Assembly (NCBI GenBank): GCA_022829145.1
Contig: CM040763.1
Coordinates: 24,975,488-25,039,487, forward strand
DNA from: Albula goreensis
Taxonomy: Eukaryota; Chordata; Actinopteri; Albuliformes; Albulidae
Direction of reading: 5' to 3'
DNA length: 64,000 nucleotides
Part shown: positions 59,461-64,000 of the stretch, piece by piece
Position numbering within the stretch: position 1 is the stretch's first letter
How the letters are laid out: each line of letters opens with the position of its first letter
Position numbers and translations under genes: made by a program
The notes under the pieces: model-generated
Databases searched by the model: none
Told to the model about the DNA's origin: nothing
Seen by the model: the letters and a program-made list of their open reading frames with translations, nothing else

Positions 59461-61240
59461 TTCAAATGTGGAGCGTTTCCGACAGTTCACAGCGTCAAAA
59501 GTTAATTATGTTTTGTGTTTCATCAAAGACTCATGTTTATTTCTTGTCTTTCATGTTTGATGCAGTTTGCTCTTGTTTCGTAAATACCCCAGTGAGTACA
59601 GAAAAGGTGAATAAAATCACGAGAATAAAATCACGAAAACTACGTGTGGAGTTGGTGTTTAAATGTTACAGGCTATCAAACTGTCAAGCACACGCTGTCT
59701 GGAGTTCATAACCTTAATAATATTCAAAGGCTTCTGATGTAATTTGAAACATAGGCTACTATCTGAATAACTGCAAATGTTCGCCTTCCTGAAGATTGAA
59801 TTCTTGTTAGGTTTTTTTTTTTTTTTTTTTGCACATTAATGGACCTCTCAAAGAAATTGAGTGAAATATCCCATAGAAGGCTATACCCCAGCTAACAGTT
59901 GTTGGTTGTCAGAACATGGTCAGAACCTTACATAAAATATTCCTAGAAACTTTGACCTATGTTCCTTGCACGTTATTTACCTGGAATGTTTCCTTGTGGC
60001 CGTAACATAACTTGTTCCGAACCATGTGGAATGTTAGAATGTTAACGGCATGTTTACATGATAACATTATGTCAAACCCCACTGAAATATGACCTATATT
60101 TTCCCTTATCTTATGGGTCCATTTTCGATAAACTGGGATCAGGCTCTTCTTGGAATAAGACACTACATAAGTATTTAAATAACTACAAATAACGCACATA
60201 ACCTGGAGATCTTTGTGAGAACGTATAGTTTTCTGCAACATTCGAAGCAATATCTGTTTCGGGAAATTAAATAATCTGGGACCATTTTGATCTGGTCACC
60301 CGACTAGTGTGCCATGACAGCAATGCACCCAGTCATTGGAAAATGCCGGAAAACGTCCTTAACAAATTCTTCAACAAATCAAGTTGGTATAATAGCTTTT
60401 GTGTGGCGTTTTAAAGTCGAGGGGAAAGAGATCATGTTACTTGCCTAGCTGACCGCTTCAATACGTCCTTGTTCATTAGCAAATCAAACATCACCTCTGA
60501 ATTTTACAGTAGCTACACACATAGGCTACCTATCTATTATGACAGGTTCATTAACTGTAAATAGTTATTGTCGTGACTTGTAGCACCGCATTTACTTCAG
60601 AATGGGTAGGTTATAGTTGGGGTAGTTACATTTATCTCGATGTTGTTATTTAGCTTCACTGGTCTGCTACCTGCTTTGTAATTATGAGTCAAGTTAAAGC
60701 ACTGTATTGGTTGTTTTCATCGTGTTACATAAGCTTACAGCGACGCTGCCCATTATTTTTAATATTGGAATTCCATGAGAAGAACTTTGATCACCGCTAT
60801 GGATAGTTTTTCCTTTAATCTTTTCTTTGCCACCTTTCTATGTTGTCTGCAACGGAATTCCAAGCTCCTGTGGTATTCCTGGAGCGTCACAAATATCACA
60901 GGAGAGGTGCTAAACACCACATCTATGAACGCGCTTCTCGTTTATGATGGAGAGTTATTAATCAACATATGTACGGAATTCCACATCAAAGTTTGAAAAA
61001 TAGGGCGGATTTTGTTAGTTCGTTTCAGATTACGCATAAATTAACACACAGTTTTAGGAATAAATTGATAAATGAGGTCCAATGTGTCCAACAAGTCGGA
61101 AGCCAAGACAAAAATTACTATATGCTATTCTTCAACTAGTATTACAATATCTATCGCAGTGACGTTCACAAATGTGTGTGTGTGTCTGTGTGTGTGTCTT
61201 ATTGCAGGCTACTTTTAATGACATTTTGCCTATGTCCCCA
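59461..61240. other. Unassigned, MITE-like pieces
   Basis: Contains a T run (59812-59830), a 97-codon minus-strand open frame (59957-60250) that looks repeat-derived, a 23-bp terminus-like motif at 61065-61087, and a short TG microsatellite (61175-61198). No gene is supported. Confidence 0.35.
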
Positions 61241-61248
61241 ACACAAGT

Positions 61249-61795
61249 GTTTCGAAACAATTCATTGTTCCCATGAGTCAGGGGGCAAAGTGTTTAGTAG
61301 CTGTCTAGATTGTTTCGAAATGTCAGCTGTGTCAGTGTTTCAAGACATCCCTAATTGTTTCAGTGTGAATTAACGGTGCAGTGTTTCCAAACAGTTTTAA
61401 TTGTTTCAAAGTGTGGGATGAAGCTGCAGTTTTTCGAAATGTCTTAATTGTTCCTCAGAGTCAGCTGCATTTGTGTTTCGAGACAGTCCTAATTGTTTCA
61501 AAGCCTCAATTAACGGTGCAGTCTTCCGAAGCAGTTTTAATTGTTTCAAAGCTTCTGGTGACGTGGCAGTGTTTCGAGACAGTCCTAATTGTTTCAAAGC
61601 CTCAATTAAAGGTGCAATTTTTAGACAAAGTCTTAATTGTTCCAAAATGTCAATTAACTGTGCAGAGTTTCCAGACAGTCCTACTAATTGTTTCAAACCA
61701 TCAGTTAACGGTGCAGTTTTTGGAAGCAGTCTTAATTGTTCTGAGGCACCAGCTATGCTAAGGTTTGGACACAATCTGAGCCTTTCCAATGCATC
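61249..61795 (+). repeat. 48-bp minisatellite, array 1
   Basis: About 11 units of 48 bp built on cagtgtttcgaaacagtcct and aattgtttcaaagcctcaat. At least two variants are mixed: one with ttaacggtgcagt, the other with gtgacgtggcagt. Because 48 is a multiple of 3 and the unit lacks stops, long ORFs appear on both strands. Confidence 0.93.
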
Positions 61796-62286
61796 AGCGT
61801 TGTCAATTGGTTTAATGCATTTTCCCCCATGCTGTGATTATCCATCAAAATAGTCTGATGGCTAAAGCTCTGGGTTTCTGTTTGTGACCCAATGTTCTAC
61901 TTTCCGAATCCGAACTATAATGTCTTTTCGCGGTTATCAATAGGATGTAATATTTAATTTATTTATGACATTCATCACCCCTAGATGTCACTATCATTGG
62001 TGTTCCGAAACAGTAGTTTCCAAACCATTGTTGTAATTGCCATAGCCATTGCATGTTAATTAGGCTATACTCCTGATAGAGAGTGCTTGCTAGTTTTGAT
62101 AGTATCTGTAACATGTAACACCAGCTCCACACATGGTGTTTGTGATTTTATTAAACTTTTTCTGTCTTCACTGAGGAACTGAACTTATAAAACGAGAGAA
62201 AACAACAAACATGATAGGCAAGATTTAAACCTAGTTATTACTGTGTCACTGCTTTACAACATAACATAATTAACTTCTTACAATTA

Positions 62287-62870
62287 AGACTGTCTGGAAA
62301 CACTGCCACCTCATCTGACACTTTGAAACAATTAAAAGTGCTTCGGAACACGGCACCGTTAATTGTGGCTTTGAAACAATTAGGACTGTCTCGAAACACT
62401 GCCACGTCATCAGCAGCTTTGAAACAATTAAAACTGCTTCGGAACACTGCTCCGTTAATTGAGGCTTTGAAACAATTAAAAGTGCTTGGGAACACTGCTC
62501 AGTTAATTGAGGCTTTGAAACAATTAGGACTGTCTCGAAACACTGCCACGTCATCAGCAGCTTTGAAACAGTTAAAACTGCTTCGGAACGCTGCACTCTT
62601 AGGAACAATTAAGACGTTTCGAAAAACTGCCAGGTCATCTGACACTTAAACAATTAAAACTGTTTCGAAACACTGCACAGTTAATTCAGGCTTTGATACA
62701 ATTAAGACTGTTTCCAAACACTGCCACGTCATCGGACACTTATGATATGTTGTAAACAATTAAGACTGTGTTAAAACGTTACCACAGCTGACACTTAGGA
62801 ACAACCAAGACTGTTTCCAAACGCTTTGGCCGCTGACTCTTAGGAACAAGGAACTGTTTTGAGACACTTG
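62287..62870 (-). repeat. 48-bp minisatellite, array 2, inverted relative to array 1
   Basis: The same 48-bp unit read on the opposite strand (ctgtctcgaaacactgccac, then gtcatcagcagctttgaaac), about 12 units, decaying at the far end. It carries the same two unit variants as array 1. The two arrays are separated by about 490 bp. Confidence 0.93.
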
Positions 62871-63299
62871 TGATGGGGACATCTGCTGGTGACATAAATG
62901 TATGTCATAACAAGTAATCTGCAATAAGTCTGCATTGAAGAATTGGACATATGTAACGATATATCAGGATATAAAACAGTTCAAGCATCTTGTAGTTGCA
63001 TAATCTCACGTGCATATATTTTACGACCCTCTTAAAAACAGATGATCCTCAATGGTCGAGCAAATATGACACATAACCTATGTTATCATGTCACTAATAT
63101 AGCTTCCTCCTGCAAGTCACATGCTGCATAACAACCAGAAAATTATGAATGTATCTGGCCTACTTTAAAATACCGTTTCAAAGCCGTTGCTATTTAATAA
63201 AACGTATTATAGTGACATCTGAGGAAGTATATTATACTGGTTAATAACTCTAAACTAATATCCACTTCTTCAAAGCAGACTTATTGCAGGCTTAGAGTC

Positions 63300-63535
63300 A
63301 GCTACCACAGCATTTGGAAACAGCCTTGATTGTTCGTAAGAGTGAGCTATGTCAGTGTTCCGAAACAGTTCTAATTTTTTTCAAAGCATCAAATGGCGTG
63401 GCAGTGTTTCAAGGCACTTTTAATTGTTTTGAAGCTTCAGATGACGTGCCAGTGTTTAATTGTTCCAAAGCGTCAGATAATGTTTCGAAATGATCTAAGT
63501 CAGTCCAATGCATTAGCATTGTCATTTGTTTCAAT
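63300..63535 (+). repeat. 48-bp minisatellite, array 3, degenerate
   Basis: About 4-5 degraded units (gtgttccgaaacagttctaa, ggcagtgtttcaaggcactt) in the orientation of array 1, ending in ccaatgcattagcattgtca, which also ends array 1 (ccaatgcatcagcgttgtca at 61787). Confidence 0.85.
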
Positions 63536-63568
63536 CACTTGTCCCTCTTTTATAGGTAAGCAGTTTAT

Positions 63569-63640
63569 GTAGTGTAATGGTTAACGCTCTGAGCTGCTGT
63601 TTTTGAGGAAAAGCGAAGTTGTGTTGTTCGAATCTGAACA
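63569..63640 (+). pseudogene. tRNA-like sequence next to array 3
   Basis: tagtgtaatggttaacgctc resembles the D-arm/A-box of a tRNA (tRNA-Gln-like), and GTTCGAATC at 63626-63634 fits the B-box. The anticodon region does not fold into a clean arm. A related, more decayed stretch follows array 1 (61849-61915: tctgatggctaaagctctgg, then ttccgaatccgaac). This is a tRNA-derived SINE head or pseudogene, not a working tRNA. Confidence 0.5.
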
Positions 63641-64000
63641 AGCTTTTTAACTTTTATCGCATAATACTTCTACAGCGGGCTATACCTTGTGAATGCGTGT
63701 ATATGGAGTAACTAAATAAAATATGACCCACCTAACCTACTGAGAGAAAGCCTACAGGCTGGTTTTAAAGTTTCTCTTGAGGGAATAATACGTCCGCTAA
63801 TTTGTGTAGGCTACCAGCAAATGTTATCACAAGTGCTTTGAAAAAAGTACGAGTCAAAGCCTTGAATAGACAGATTCTTCGGTTTTCTCTTTCGCTTCTC
63901 AAGGAAAGCTTATTCGGTCGCTATTATTCGCATGCTCTGCATTCTCAAATAAAGATATTGACAAAGAAATTATGACAGATCCTTTTAATTGGTAATTCAT
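63641..64000. other. Unassigned sequence at window end
   Basis: AT-rich, no open frame or repeat recognised. Confidence 0.4.

Noticed and set aside
61381..61853. 126-127-codon ORFs on both strands across the 48-bp array as a repeat protein
   Set aside because: The unit is a multiple of 3 without stops, so several frames are open at once; that is not a coding signature.
61249..63535. CRISPR-like array
   Set aside because: The units are contiguous without unique spacers, and the context is a vertebrate genome.

Overview
The window looks like nuclear DNA of a ray-finned fish, probably an early-branching teleost (that last point is inference). It is AT-rich, its genes have introns, and it is crowded with fish-type repeats: L2, CR1, RTE, L1 and restriction-like-endonuclease LINEs, a tRNA-derived SINE, and Harbinger, piggyBac, hAT and Tigger DNA transposons.

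The one recognisable host gene is the 5' half of bmal2 (arntl2), on the minus strand. It encodes the clock bHLH-PAS partner of CLOCK. Six coding pieces can be placed by splice sites and matching codon phases: the first coding exon at 31710-31767, then 5430-5559, 1519-1557, 1365-1406, 928-1085 (bHLH), 546-625, and the start of the PAS-A exon at 1-51, where the window cuts the gene. The first intron is about 26 kb and is filled with transposons and minisatellites. Around and upstream of exon 1, GC-rich sequence (about 31.6-32.2 kb) is flanked by two near-identical RORE/TATA-like elements at 30.21 and 33.05 kb. The upstream one lies in an 85-bp cluster with two CACGTG E-boxes and a TTACGTAA D-box.

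Layout. 0-5.6 kb: bmal2 exons, two minisatellites and an L2 fragment. 5.6-31.7 kb: bmal2 intron 1, with three Harbinger derivatives, a long decayed L2 split by a SINE, fold-back MITEs and three more minisatellites. 31.7-34 kb: first exon and promoter. 34.5-37 kb: broken piggyBac. 38-44.3 kb: a nested stack in which a LINE of the RT plus restriction-like-endonuclease type is split by an LTR-like insertion with an exact 4-bp target duplication and by a CR1. 44.3-47.4 kb: L1 endonuclease, a Tigger MITE, and a hAT transposase fragment interrupted by a solo-LTR-like element whose removal restores the frame. 48-54.5 kb: a large broken multi-exon unit on the minus strand that combines an SGNH-esterase-like exon, a basic segment, a transposase-like segment and a deubiquitinase (USP)-like segment, with a 28S rRNA pseudogene in one intron. 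56.2-57.8 kb: a hAT element with an 8-bp target duplication. 58.5-59.1 kb: RTE remains. 61.2-63.6 kb: three 48-bp minisatellite arrays, two in inverted orientation, with tRNA-like sequence beside at least two.

Most six-frame ORFs here are chance or repeat-derived. Only bmal2 is proposed as a working host gene.
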